A stretch of DNA of 64,000 nt from Protula sp. h YS-2021. Lineage: Eukaryota; Annelida; Polychaeta; Sabellida; Serpulidae. Location of the stretch: positions 16,966,720 to 17,030,719 of the forward strand of contig OX457032.1 of NCBI GenBank assembly GCA_949752745.1, written 5' to 3'. A program made the translations under genes and the position numbers. Under the pieces are notes generated by a model, which searched no databases, was not told where the DNA came from, and saw only the letters and a list, made by a program, of their open reading frames with translations. Of the stretch, positions 10,449 to 34,798 are shown piece after piece (within the stretch, counting starts at the first letter, position 1; the number at the start of each line of letters is the position of its first letter).

Positions 10449-12629
10449 ATGCGGGGCCTCATTGTGCTAGTGGCGCTGTTCGGATACGCAGTCGCCGATC
10501 AAGGCTGCGTATGCGAGATGCATAGATCGAAGCGCAGTGCATGGGGCGCCAGTAATTACGCCGCCGCGCGCATTGATTCACAGGAAGTGCGCATTGCTCA
10601 GCTGGCGAAGAAAATAGACAGCTTAAGTCATCGCATTGAGGATGATGACGACCATCATTATAACCAGGTCGTGAATGAACTGGAGCGACGCCTGGAGCAT
10701 ATAGAAGGTAAGATCCGGCGCTTTATTAATTTACTACGTTTTATTTAATGAACCGTGGGAGCTATACTCAGTTTGTTAAAAAATACTTTAAAAAATTGAA
10801 ATGGCAAAGAAACTTGATAATTTCAATGTTATCTGATAACTTTGATTGCACTACACTTTATCAAACTCCCTTTGAATATAATATTCTAGGCTTCAAAAAT
10901 TGTTAAATTAGGTGACACATGGCTCATGCAAAATAACTCCCCTACAGTCGAAAATCAGTCAAATGAACGTCAAGAACGTGATTATTATGAAGAAAATTCA
11001 GATAAAGGGCCTATTCACTTGATGACGTCAAGTGTTGTCCAATCAGAATGTCCGAGACAAAATATTGCCAGATCTGATTGGATTGTGGAATATCACAAAC
11101 TATCTAAAACTATACATTACCTTTTCACAGCTAAATATACCCGCTGTAATGTAATATATTAAAAATGCAATAAAAAGAAACAAAGTGCGAAGACTAGTGA
11201 ACACAAAACGCGTCTTGTTTTCAGGTGACGATTGCCACGAGCATGAGTTCAGCTGTGGCCGTAAATCTGGCCAGTGTGTTAGTGAACTACTCGTGTGTGA
11301 TCACAAGCCTGACTGTGACAATGGTCATGATGAGGACGAGAAGCATGTCTGCTGTGAGTACCCCCTTAAGTACTTTTTGTTGAACGAACAGTGATACTTT
11401 TCCTCTACCAAGGGTTTGTTCGCTTGGCAGGATGACAGCGCTTGTTGTCCAGTCTGAGTGTCCGAGACAAACTGCTACCGAATGTGAATGAACCCCTCTA
11501 GCTGTAATAGTAAGGGAGAAGTCAATCTTCTACTTGCTACAAACGGCTGTAATCGAACCCAGGGCCTTGATAATTACTAAACCAAAGCTCTAAGCAACTG
11601 AGGTAACCGTCATTCCCATCAACCCTCCCTTCCCTCAATATGCCACTCCTTAATCATATTGAGACGCTTGAAATTAAAACCATCACAGCCATGTAATAAC
11701 CTATACTCGTAGACAACCAAGCCCCTGCGGGCCGCTCATGGTCGGGGCGTGCCAACTGGAACGGCTGTATCAGCAGGCGACACAACCAGATGAGCCTTCT
11801 CATCACCGGAAACAGGCGCATGAACCACTTCCCGTCACATATATGGGTAGATGCTGTGATTATCGACAAGTGGACTTATGACCATGAAGAGGTACTCTTT
11901 TCTAAATGACAGAGCCTTCCCTTTTTGGTTAATTTATTCTGGAACCTCAGAAATAAGATCGCTCTTGGAACTATGCCAAACCGATCTCTTCCGAGCTGGT
12001 CCTGTTTTTAAAGTTTTGAGGCAAAATATCTAATTTCCGGTAGTCAGAAGTGGTATATTTATGGGGATGGTCCAATTGCGAAGTGATCGGGTCCACAGGG
12101 TCCACTGTTTTTAAACAAGACTTGTATAAATTGCCGTGGGGTTAACTACCGTTTTTATTATATTATATTATATTATATTATAGAAACTTTTTACACTGCA
12201 TAGAATTATTATGCTTTCAATAGCCAGCTTAAATACTGAATCTTTCATCTAAATTTGCGTATGGAGCAAGCACATTTGAAGTTTTTCTTCATTAAAAAGG
12301 TGAAAAACTCTGCCGTTATTGAAAAGTGCACGTGTTGTCCACACCATTGAAAATCCCTCCTACTTAAGAAAAAATACAGAAAGTGCTCCCAGGTTGTAGT
12401 AAATGAAAGCAAGTTCCTTTTGTTTGTTGTACAGCACACGCAGACGTGGAACACCCATGGTTACTATGACTTTGCACACACCCGCATTGTCATGGAATCT
12501 CCGGAGGAATCGGAGAAAGGCATTGGCTTGGTGTGCGATGACGCGGGAGAAGGCGTGGCCGACTGTAAAATGATCCGGGAAAGCGATGGCTACCAGTGTG
12601 GTCACGCCATACTCACCAGGGCTGTCTAA
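10449..12629 (+). CDS. Extracellular haemoglobin linker chain, gene 2
   Basis: Coding exons are 10449-10707, 11225-11353, 11713-11891 and 12435-12629 (253 residues). Exons 3 and 4 have exactly the same lengths as in linker gene 1 and all intron phases match, so the two are tandem paralogues. Exon 1 gives a signal peptide (MRGLIVLVALFGYAVA), a Cys-Val-Cys motif, a dibasic stretch RSKR-S that fits a furin site, and a coiled coil ending near residue 86. Exon 2 is an LDL-A module with six cysteines. Exons 3-4 form the barrel domain ending CGHAILTRAV. The CVC and RSKR features are absent from gene 1. The product would assemble with globin dodecamers in the giant extracellular haemoglobin. The start was chosen from the signal peptide and the TATA box spacing. 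Confidence 0.92.
11535..11612 (-). repeat. tRNA-derived SINE copy, intron 2 of linker gene 2
   Basis: Read on the - strand this has a tRNA-like D-arm/A-box (cctcagttgcttagag), an anticodon-arm-like stem with TTGGT pairing to ATCAA, and a B-box (gggttcgattac). A second copy of the same family lies at 30381-30440 on the + strand. It is too degenerate to be a working tRNA gene. Confidence 0.6.
12155..12181. repeat. (ATATT)n microsatellite
   Basis: About five tandem copies of a five-base AT unit in intron 3 of linker gene 2. Confidence 0.85.
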
Positions 12630-12634
12630 GCAAG

Positions 12635-13019
12635 GTACACACGCTCAAATCTGTCAGCAATATGTTCAGATATAATAATGGTGATAAATGATAAAGCACA
12701 GGACATTATTGTGTAATACCTGAAGCTAAAGATTACAGCTTATTACAAGCCATGTACTAAAAATGAGCCTTACAGAATGACTAAAGGAACATACCGCAAA
12801 CATTGATATTGATTCGATCTTCATGTACAAATAACTCCAGAGGTTGATCCGGACGCCTACTTAGCGTAAAAGCAATCTTTGCCAGCAAACCAGTTTGATC
12901 ATATGTATAAATATATCATCGAAAATAACACTTTCCTTTCAACTTATATCTACCTAGTGTTTCTTCCCGTAGGTTGAAAATGCAGCATTCATTTTTTTTG
13001 TTTTTATTTTTGTTTTCAG
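12635..13019 (+). other. 3'-UTR intron of linker gene 2
   Basis: The donor (caag|gtacac) begins 6 bases after the stop codon and the acceptor (tgttttcag) ends at 13019. The position matches the 3'-UTR intron of gene 1, so the intron predates the duplication. Confidence 0.65.
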
Positions 13020-13409
13020 GTTGCACTCTAAAGGTTAAAAATACCAGCAGCTACTTCACTCTGAAATTTCCCAACCAGATTTATTCATTGGTTAGAATGG
13101 ATGGATCACAGGAGCCCAGGAGTTGACCGTCTATTCTAAACCGATAAGAACATATAGCGCAGTACAAATGTTACTATAAATGGTTACTGACAGGGGAACG
13201 TCAACCGGAAGCACAATTTTTTTTTGATTTAGACAAAAGACTGTACAGCAAAAAAAAAAACTGAATTTCGACTACTTGCACACAAGATGGTTTTATCTCA
13301 GAGCATGTTATGATCTGTTATATTTTGTGCCCGTTGTTACCTCCTTTAGAATGTATAATATCATCATATGAACATAATAATTTTCTCATTGGGTTGTTTG
13401 TTTCCATTG

Positions 13410-13415
13410 AATAAA
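13410..13415 (+). other. Polyadenylation signal, linker gene 2
   Basis: AATAAA lies about 390 bases after the last predicted UTR acceptor, in AT-rich sequence. Confidence 0.45.
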
Positions 13416-13419
13416 TTTA

Positions 13420-15833
13420 ATGATTTAATATTGCATTTTGAGACAGTGTGTAAATTGAGAACGGTAATCAAACAAGCCAAAATACTGACACAGAGAGTTA
13501 ACTATGACAGAAAAAAGCAAACTGCAAAAACAAACAAATAAAACAAACAAACAAACAAAAACACGCACGCAGAGTTATAGTAAATGAAAAAGAAGAACAG
13601 AAAATGGCACTCCATAGTTTTATGTACCACGAAGTAGAAAAAAAACGCAAAAAGGTGGTGGGAAACCAGTTCGCCTCTGTGAGAGCTCCCTGGGGGCACG
13701 CTTAACATCTTTCTCTCTGTACATGGCTTGTCAAGATTATCTTTCAAAATAGATATTGTCTACTTAAATGTAGTAAGGATTTGTTTAATTTGAACAACAA
13801 CCGAGGGTGTTTGTTTAAGTTCTGTTTGAATTGATATTAACGTGAAATCATGTGCAAATGGCACAAAATAAAAACAGAAACAAATGGAATGAAAATACAA
13901 ATATAGAAAGCAGTAGCTGACTGAGTTTTTGATATTTGTTCAATCTTTTACTGACAAGGTATTGCAAGTTGCAATAAATAAACAATTGTTTTAATATTTT
14001 AAGTGCAGTGTTTCATTGTCATTGCTTGAACTCGCATTAAATAGTAACAAAGTTGATTCCCCCACACATGTATAAATTTTTCACAAAGAGTCTTAAACGC
14101 ATCGTACGATTTCACAACTTCGAGCGTGTTTAGTTTAAAAAAGGAAGGCTATTGTTAAGAACTGAGTTGCACATATTAGCTAAAAAGTTATTTTTTTTAA
14201 TGGAAACAAAAAATTATTGTAATAATGTTTCATGCGTGATTTGCATAAAAACAGAAAAGTGCCAGATCCTCAAAGAGTAACTGAGAAATCCTCGATCCAC
14301 TGCACGCTTGTGGTACAAGTAAGTCGAGCCCCGACGAGTACTATTTTTAACCCCTTAAAAAGGTTCTAAAATGCTAAAAAGTTTATTCAGGCGAGTTCAA
14401 AAAAAGGTCAAAATTAAAGTTTTAGGCCCTAATAGCGGCTGAAGAAAAACAAAAACACTGCACCTCTGATTAGAAGGACTATAAAAATTAGTTAAAGCTG
14501 AAAATATGTAATATACTAAAATGTGTTTTTTTTATTGTTTTTTTTATATCGTTAGCCAGGGACAAACGTGTTGTTAGAATCACAAAATGGTTTAATGCCT
14601 CAAGCTATGAGTGAAACTTACATTGCCATTTCCTTCATATTATTTCCTTCATATTATTTCTAAAATATTACAAATTTAACGTAAAAGTGAACCTGAAGAA
14701 GAAGCAGAAGAAGAAGAAGAAGAAGAAGAAGAAGAAGAAGAAGAAGAAGAAGGAAATTTATGCACATACACTGCCTCATCCTCCACCTTTCTTTCCATAC
14801 AAATAAAAAAATATTGTATTACTTTTAAGGCAATTTATTATCTTAACATATACAACTTTGAAGCTTCAACCATGGAAACAATAAATTTAGATAACACCAG
14901 TTTTGCCGCAAGAACTGTTACCCATGTTTTTGGCAGCAAAAAAGATGTGGGCAACTTACTTATATTGTCAGGTTTAGATTTAAATTTGTGAGTCGGCCTC
15001 GAATTCTGGAATAATGTGTTTAATTTCTAAATTGGCATCTTCTACATTATTTGAACTTTGCCAGTATAATGTAGAAATCAGCCGATTCACAGGATTCTAC
15101 GGGATTTATAAAAAAAAAACAAAAAAAAAACAGGACTCCAGCTTTTGGGGGATAAATATATGTAGGAGTCAATGAAGAAAGACTACAAAAACAGAAATAC
15201 ATTTTAATAATGCCATGAATATTTTCTCCCACATCTCACTAAAGACACATTTGAGATACGTCGTGACACAGAAAATGACGTCATGACACAGAAAATCAAC
15301 TGTTAATATAATTCCTTATTTTTTAATGTTATATCTCCACTAAGATCCTGCGAATTTCCTCTGTTGAACATGAGCACTTGGAAGTGTGAGCTAGCTTAAT
15401 GTTCAAAATTAAAATCTGCTCCACCCTCACTTATACATCACCTTGTTTACCATCGTCGTGTCGATCGTCTCTAATAGTTTTATTTAATTGTTTATGTCTA
15501 ATTTATTCTTTTAATTATTGGTATCTAATTTATTAATTTAAGCAAGGTATAGGGTTTACGTTTGAATGATGAGTGATGAGCCTATAAAGATTTACCTTAA
15601 TATTTTGACTCTGCTTTTCAAATATCATTCAATTAAATATATTCGCCCAAGTCGCATCATTTACAAATGAAACGATACAGGCTGAGTTGCTGGCAAATCT
15701 GATGCAGTAACAGCTATGATCGTTTACATTTCTAAATGAACGACATATTTACGTGTTTGCTACAATATATTTGCAAAACCAAACAAACAAATAACCAAAT
15801 ATATACATTTTAGTTTGACTCCTGGATATTCAG
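13420..15833. other. Intergenic region between linker gene 2 and the bHLH gene
   Basis: No coding exon is visible. It contains a perfect (GAA)n microsatellite at about 14706-14752 and several poly(A)/poly(T) runs. The convergent bHLH gene ends at 15834, so its 3' UTR must lie in the right part of this stretch. Confidence 0.5.
14706..14752. repeat. (GAA)n microsatellite
   Basis: About 15 tandem GAA units. Confidence 0.95.
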
Positions 15834-17755
15834 CTACCGATTGTCAATAGAAGAACTGTTCATTCCTAAATTCTCCCACTTTATCCACGAAAGCCTGGCA
15901 GTCAAGTCTGAAAACGCAACAGTAGAGAATGCCGTTTTAACATTTAATGCTTATTTTTTATATTAAAATATAATTAAATATATCAATAAATCAATATAAA
16001 TCTCATTAATTTATATTTTGCTGTCAATAATTGAATTTTAAATGGTTAAAATGTGTTATTGAGATCAAAACATCAATTTTACAAACTGAAAAATCTTAAG
16101 AGACACAAATTTATATCAAATTTAAGGAATCGTTAATTAAATTTTCGAGATGAAAACTGCAATTATTGATATCAATAACAACAACACAATTTTTGAGCTC
16201 AAAAATTGCTTCTATTTTATGCAGTAGAAAATTAAAAGACAGATTCTTTATTCAAGGACCAGTCATTGTTTTATTCAAGATGTGTACTTTTAAATCTTTT
16301 ATATAAAAATACACTGATATTTTGACATCAAAAATTAATTTTGGATATCAAAAGATCATTTGCAGATTTGGAAATATAAATTTAAAAAATCTCATTCCGA
16401 AATAATGATATCTGAAATAAATTCTTGATATCAATAAAAGAAAAATAAATTATTGAGCTCAAAATTAAGTTTTTGCTATCAAATATTTCGTTTTTGCTAT
16501 CAAGAATTGAATTTTTGCTGTCTAAAAATCATTTTACAGATCATTAAATCATTTTTGATACCAATAAATATTTCTTAATATCTCTAAATATTTAATGATA
16601 TCAAGAATTATTTTTTGAGATCAAGAACACATTTAGATATATCAAAAATATAATTACAGATAACAAAAATTAATTCTTGATATCAAAAAATGAATTTTTT
16701 AGATCAAAAATTAATTCTTGATATCAAAAAATCTATTCTTATAATTCCCTAATAAATGTGAAAATGGCATTCTATACAATAGCATTTTCATCGACCCTTG
16801 AAGGCAAGGGTTGGCTCTGAAATTGATCTTTTTGTCATAGTTTAAATTTTGTAAAAAATTTTTACAAATATTTTGAGCCGACTTCTTTATCTATTTATGA
16901 TTTAATTACCCGGCTGGGAGCTGAAAAACAAGATACTCCCCCCTCCCCCCCCCCCCCCCGCCTCATAAAGCCTTTGGGTTTGCCACCGGAAACAGGAAAC
17001 TGGATATAAAACAGGCGAACAAAATGTTGCGATAAAAAGTCTTCAGAAGGGCAGAGTAATCCGGTTAACAAAACATACTTTCTGACAACAATATGCAACC
17101 GATTAGGGCAAAGGGCCTTTCTTCCAGAACCCTCCCCCTACCCCCACCCCCACCCCAGGCACTTTCTAATCTTAACAAGTAATTTAATAATTTAACAACG
17201 GAAAAATAATATGAAAATAGTCTTTATCTTACCACTCGTATTCCATAAAACAAAGTCTTGATCATTCGTTCTCTTTATATAGTCCAGACTAAATCCAATA
17301 TATTCCATTGGTTCTTTTCCAGACTCTAAAATGTCTTTTAGTAACTCTATGTAGGCTATCGCCAGACGGAGAGTGTCGATTTTAGACAACCGTTTTTCGA
17401 ATGGAAAGGTCGGAACATGCGCACGCAGCTCTTCAAAAGCAGTATTAATGCTCATCATTCGCTTCCGTTCCCGTATATTGGCAGACGTTCGCTGAACATG
17501 CCCGTATGTTAAATTTCCCGCCAAAAAATTATTTTCATCGTAACAATAAAACGGATTTGAGATAAAAGTTTCTGGAGCAAAATTCACCAAAGTGTCGTCG
17601 GTTGGAACCGCGGGATTTTGTTCCGTGTAAATTGCAGTCGGTTCTGTAACTTGATTTTCAAATTCACTTTCGCTGAGGGAACTATTCCCCTTCGCGGATA
17701 CATAACTGGGTGAACATTCAATTTCTTGACCAAGATCACAATAAAACTCTTCCAT
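15834..17755 (-). CDS. bHLH transcription factor, PTF1A/FER (48-related) family
   Basis: Coding exons on the - strand are 17755-17233 and 15907-15834, together 597 bases or 198 residues. The basic helix-loop-helix domain is at about residues 89-142: NIRERKRM is the basic part and [16 protein letters not shown] is helix 2, close to PTF1A and FER-type factors, which bind E-boxes as dimers with E proteins. The second exon is tiny. The first exon ends DFVLWNTS plus one base; the small exon completes it as [15 protein letters not shown] and stops, matching the conserved C-terminal motif of this family, which confirms the splice. The N-terminal 80 residues are acidic and low in structure. The 1.3-kb intron holds an unusual GATATC-rich tract. 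Likely a neural or gland cell-fate regulator (inference). Whether it is PTF1A, Fer2 or another member needs a tree. Confidence 0.88.
15960..16745. repeat. Degenerate GATATC palindromic repeat tract in the bHLH intron
   Basis: Over about 0.8 kb the AT-rich sequence repeats variants of TTTTGATATCAAAA joined by ATTAATT or similar spacers, for example near 16168, 16342, 16407, 16426, 16597 and 16730. The units are palindromes and are irregularly spaced and diverged. It is too regular for plain AT-rich DNA. Confidence 0.6.
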
Positions 17756-17974
17756 TCTTGTTTTAAGGATTTTTTATTTACTGTGAAGAATTTATCTATA
17801 ACACAATTTCACCACCAAGTCACTTTATTTCTTTCTGTTTTTTTTTTTAATTTTTCTGTTACTGTTTTGTGAGCAACGGGCAACATAGTTATTCCCAAAG
17901 CTGTATTTTTTTTAATTATATGGACGGGTACGGATGGATGATCGGAAATGAAAAAGCTGATTGGACGAAAATTA

Positions 17975-17988
17975 ACACGTGATCAGCT
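17975..17988. promoter_or_regulatory. Paired E-boxes upstream of the bHLH gene
   Basis: CACGTG (17975-17980) and CAGCTG (17983-17988) lie two bases apart, about 220 bases before the bHLH start codon. An inverted CCAAT box (attgg) lies at about 17960. Closely paired E-boxes near a bHLH gene suggest auto- or cross-regulation, but this is inferred from position only. Confidence 0.35.
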
Positions 17989-18169
17989 GTGTTTGTAAGA
18001 GCAAATCAATGACTCAGAAAATGATGTCAAAGTAGACCGTTTTCGCTAGCGAGTAGCGAAATTTACACTTGGGACCACACAAATTCTACCCTAAAGACTA
18101 AGAAAATTAGAACGTCTCAAAGGCCTTTGTTAAAAGTAATGCCATGATGCCATTTGCATCAAATTGCGT

Positions 18170-18400
18170 AACACAGTTTTTGACGTGCTATATACCAGAA
18201 AACATTCCGACGTCAAACCGGGTTGCGACGTCATTCGATCAAACCACAATACTAAATCTGGTTGCAATTTGGTTGTGATTGGTGTTGTCGTCTTTGATAT
18301 CGTAGCGACCAAAACGCAACTTTCTCCGGCGTCTAATCAACGTCTTTAGTGCAACTCTGAATAGGCGTCCGAAAATTGACGTTGTATAGACGTCAGAGTC
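18170..18400. repeat. Dispersed repeat with GACGTC/ACGTTG motifs, copy 1
   Basis: Contains repeated GACGTC, GACGTT and related palindromic motifs separated by 15-40 bases, with short inverted similarities. Similar sequence occurs near 22740-22915, 29550-29700, 29990-30135 and 35220-35400. Confidence 0.45.
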
Positions 18401-20375
18401 CAAGAACAAAGAACTTATAATTATTTAATATAAAATAATTATTTAACCTCTTTGGGAGGTAAGGACAAAATAAATAAATAAATAAATAGACAGTAAATAA
18501 ATGATGAAAGGGAGATAGCTGGTGAAAAATGGTCTTCACTTGCAGTCATTTACATTGGGAATACAACTTGAAGGTATTTCTACATTTAATTTCACTATCT
18601 TGTATTCTTGTTGAAAACTAAAGCTTTAATTTTTTTCCAAGTTTCATTGTCATAGCTTTACTGTATAGCATAGTACACTAAGGTTTACTGGGGCCATTGA
18701 CCTGCCCACAAGCCCACATCACACACACGCTACAATTGCTCACTCAATGCGGGTACTGGAACAATCAGTTTGATTGCACTGAGGCTGTACTTTGAGTTAT
18801 CATGGCTCTATTATATATGGCGTCAGTCAAAGAATTTCAATGTCAGTTTTTTTTTTAGTTTTTTTCTTTTTGTGTTTTTTGTTTTGTTTTTTTTTTTTGC
18901 ATATACATATAAGTTAAGTTCAAAGACATATGAGTTGAACCAACTAGATATGCTACATTATGCCTGTACCAAATTCGGTCATTTTAGCCCTAACCGTCTC
19001 AGACCAGTGAATCAAATAAGATGATGGCAGAAAAAAAGGAATCAGACGGCAACACTTTGCCGCATCGTAGGAAAACAATATACTGTGGAGGTTGAAAATT
19101 CACCGGTGTAATTAGAATTGCTCAAAACAAAAGAAAATGTATTGGCAATTACGACTTTGGCCCATACAATGCCGCCCAACTGCATCCTGGAGGTTGAAGT
19201 CAAAGGAACCAATTATAAAACCTGCCAGTGTTGTCATCTCAGAAAATCGGCAAGAGAATAATTCTGAGAATGAGACCCATCTTGAGTTCACTTCAACAGA
19301 CTCCTGGTACAACTCAAGCCCCACTTGAACTCTAGATCTCCAATCGGTAATATGCCAACTACAGTTATGTTGTTAATTAACCACAGGACAATTGTCAATT
19401 CAGAAGGACCCCATTTAGTGAGACTCAAGCCTCGTAAACACGTGGAGTAACTGTCAACAAGCGCTCAAAAACGTTGGCAGCAGACAGGCGTCAACTTGTC
19501 CCCCCGCTGTTAAATTTAACGGCGAATGAATGCATTTGGAATTGATCTCTAACCCATTTTGTGTTTTACAATGATGTGGTTAGAGTCTTGAAAAAGGCAA
19601 AGGTTTCGTGAGGGGTTGAAAGGAAATGATGCTGGCTTTAGGAGTTAAATGGTGGTAAAATTTACCAGATAAAGCCTTACCTTCAATTATGGCTCTTCTG
19701 TCAAACAGATTCATTTTCAGAAATATTTTGTTTTCCAGATTATGTGAAATCAAAGAATCTTTTTTCGGTACATTATACCTATAGTTTGGAAGCTCTCATG
19801 TTTGGATATCGAAGGAAAAAATAATGCATTTCACCCCCAAATATGTCAAAATTCTCATGAATGAACTTCAAGCTGGAAAACAATACCTTAGACAAACAAA
19901 AAATGAAGGTTTTCATCAAGTAAAGTGAAAACTTTCATACTAGATTTTTCCTGAACTCAAAATCCATTCCCCAGCGCAAAAAACATTGGTTGATTTCCAC
20001 CAATACGTGTAATTCTGTAGGCTCGCTATGCTCCGACCATCAGTCTTTGTTTGTTTTTCTTGTCTTGCTTTTGTTTGTGTGTGTGTGTGTGTGTGTTTTT
20101 GTTGTTGTTTTTTTTGCACCAACTGAACATAATTTGACAGCTTCAACACTATTCAGAAGTCCGTTATTACAACTGTTACAGTGTATAACTTTAACTGCAA
20201 TTTTACGCCCACACTGATTTCTAAGTGCGACAAACGATGACTGAAATAATAGAAGTTACGCAGTTTTAGATCTCCAGCTGATGCACAATTCGAGATTTCT
20301 TTGCTTTTTACCAAGCTTCGCTAACAACATGAAATTTGCATGTCTGGGCTTGAATCTGGGAAGGGCGAGTGCGAG

Positions 20376-20377
<2 letters not shown>

Positions 20378-20444
<67 letters not shown>

Positions 20445-20547
20445 GGGAGACAGACAGATAGAGAGCGAGAGAGAGAGAGAGTGGGGGAGAGAGAGACAGA
20501 CAGAGAGCGAGAGAGAGAGAGAGAGCGAGCGAGAGAGAGAGAGAGAG
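20378..20547. repeat. (GA)n microsatellite
   Basis: Long, slightly interrupted GA repeat. It creates long artificial open frames (Arg-Glu on the + strand, Leu-Ser on the - strand) that are not genes. Confidence 0.95.
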
Positions 20548-21479
20548 ACCCTGAACCTATAGCGATTGATCCCAGTTTTTCTTCACTTTTATACGTACAC
20601 GAAGAAAGCAGAAGCGTATTCAACTTTGTTAAAGACAGGCTTAAGTTCTTTTTTGTTTATTATCTCAAGTTTTACATGTTTCATAAAACGCCTTAAGCTA
20701 TTTTAAATAGTGTTTGCTTACTTGTAAAACAAGTTAGTCGTACCTTGTTCCCACTTGGAAACTTGTTTCCAACTGGGAATAAATTTGTAGTTATTGCGGA
20801 TATTTCTGTCCTTTTCCTTTGTTTTCCTTCTATTTTTTTCCAACTGAAATGGTTTTTAGAATACTCTTCCTACACTATTTGACGCGGAAAGAGAAATTCG
20901 ACGCAAGTGCAGAGGATGACAAGGCTTCGCTGATCTCGCATAAGTTCTCTCCGAAGTCGTATTTTCGACCCTTCAGGTTAAAAAGACGACGAAAAGGGGC
21001 AACTTTGGCATTCCCGGTCACAATGTAACACAAACATTTTCTTTTGTGATTTCCCCAATTGGGTCATTCAATTTCGAATTTAAGCTACCCGGTAACGAAG
21101 AATGGCAGCTTCTTTTGTGATCCGCTTCTTGACTTTGAAAGGTCAACGGTTCCAGAAAACCATTAGAGATGGAGCTAGTCGGACTTCATATTCAAACTGT
21201 AGCCACATACGTTGGTGAAAATGCGAATAAGAGGTATGGTTCTTGACTTTTAGTTTTATGAGTAAGGGTCAGGCTGCTTCTGCATCCATAAAAGATAGAG
21301 TTACAGCTATTTTCACCCACAAGAGGAATTTCATAAGGGATAACTTCAATTTTGTGTTATTCAGTTGTCAACGTTAGCATGACTTGACCTAGTTTGTGTA
21401 ACATTCTGCACTGATGAGCGTATGTACATTTATAGCATCTGTGTATATAGGTTGCATAAGCAGTGTGTGGATAAATACA

Positions 21480-21487
21480 TATAAAAG
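21480..21487 (+). promoter_or_regulatory. TATA box of the Ig-superfamily gene
   Basis: TATAAAAG lies 120 bases before the ATG at 21600, the same octamer as in both linker genes, and leaves room for a 5' UTR of about 90 bases. Confidence 0.55.
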
Positions 21488-21599
21488 ATGCGTATTCCTC
21501 TCTAATTCACATTCAACAAAACAGACTGCTGGGAGCATCTGTGGAATCTGTGATTTGATTGAACTATAAGCAAATAATTTCGAGTAACCCGTCGCTATA

Positions 21600-34175
<12,576 letters not shown>

Positions 34176-34280
34176 GTGATGGAAAATCTGTGACTCATGG
34201 CCATTTGGCCAACAATTTCTTGTTTTTGCAAAGAAAAGAAAGGAGAGAGAAAGAGAAAACAGAAAGAAACGGCAGAAAAA

Positions 34281-34286
34281 AATAAA
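34281..34286 (+). other. Polyadenylation signal of the Ig gene
   Basis: AATAAA lies 106 bases after the stop codon, which supports the transcript ending after a single FN3 domain. Confidence 0.55.
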
Positions 34287-34798
34287 CAACAAAGTTATTA
34301 AATGGAAGAAAAGGATGGAAGAGTAGTTAGTACAAAATCAACAACTTGGTGCAACTGTATAAAATTGCTAACTTAATAAGCCTGGCATGAGAGAAACTTC
34401 ATGTGTAAATCTCATATTTAATCCCTGCAAAGAGGCGCAACTTTAAGTAAATACTTTACTGTTTATTAGCACATTAATTTCGTATGTTGCTCACTGTGTT
34501 AGTAAATGCGGAAGCATCTTTGCACTTTCTAAAAGTACTCAAACATTTTCTTGAACATTTCATAACTGCTAAGCCAACATGACTGCTAAGCTAACATTTC
34601 TTCCTTATAATAAATGTCTCGCAATTTATATTTTGTTGTAGCTTTACCGGACTAAAAAGAGAAAAGTGACTATTTGGTCAATTCAAGTTATATATTTCAA
34701 ATAACATTGTTTATGTGGCGTTTCTGAAAACAGGTCTTTATAATGTTAGCGATTGTTGATAATTTTGAAGTTTCTTAAGGTTTCACTCAGATTGTCTT

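Larger units (their letters stand above)
17998..21479. other. Intergenic region between the divergent bHLH and Ig-protein genes
   Basis: No supportable gene. It holds an ACGTC/ACGTT-rich dispersed repeat (18170-18400), poly(T) runs near 18850-18900, a (GT)n run at about 20074-20095 and a long (GA)n microsatellite (20378-20547). The right end is the promoter of the Ig-superfamily gene. Confidence 0.5.

Noticed and set aside
10145..10525. 126-codon frame overlapping the start of linker gene 2
   Set aside because: It overlaps exon 1 in another frame, and exon 1 has a signal peptide, coiled coil and exact paralogue structure.
11535..11612. A functional tRNA gene
   Set aside because: The acceptor stem does not pair and the anticodon loop is too long; it fits a tRNA-derived SINE instead.
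20321..20623. Long Arg-Glu or Leu-Ser open frames
   Set aside because: They are translations of a (GA)n microsatellite.
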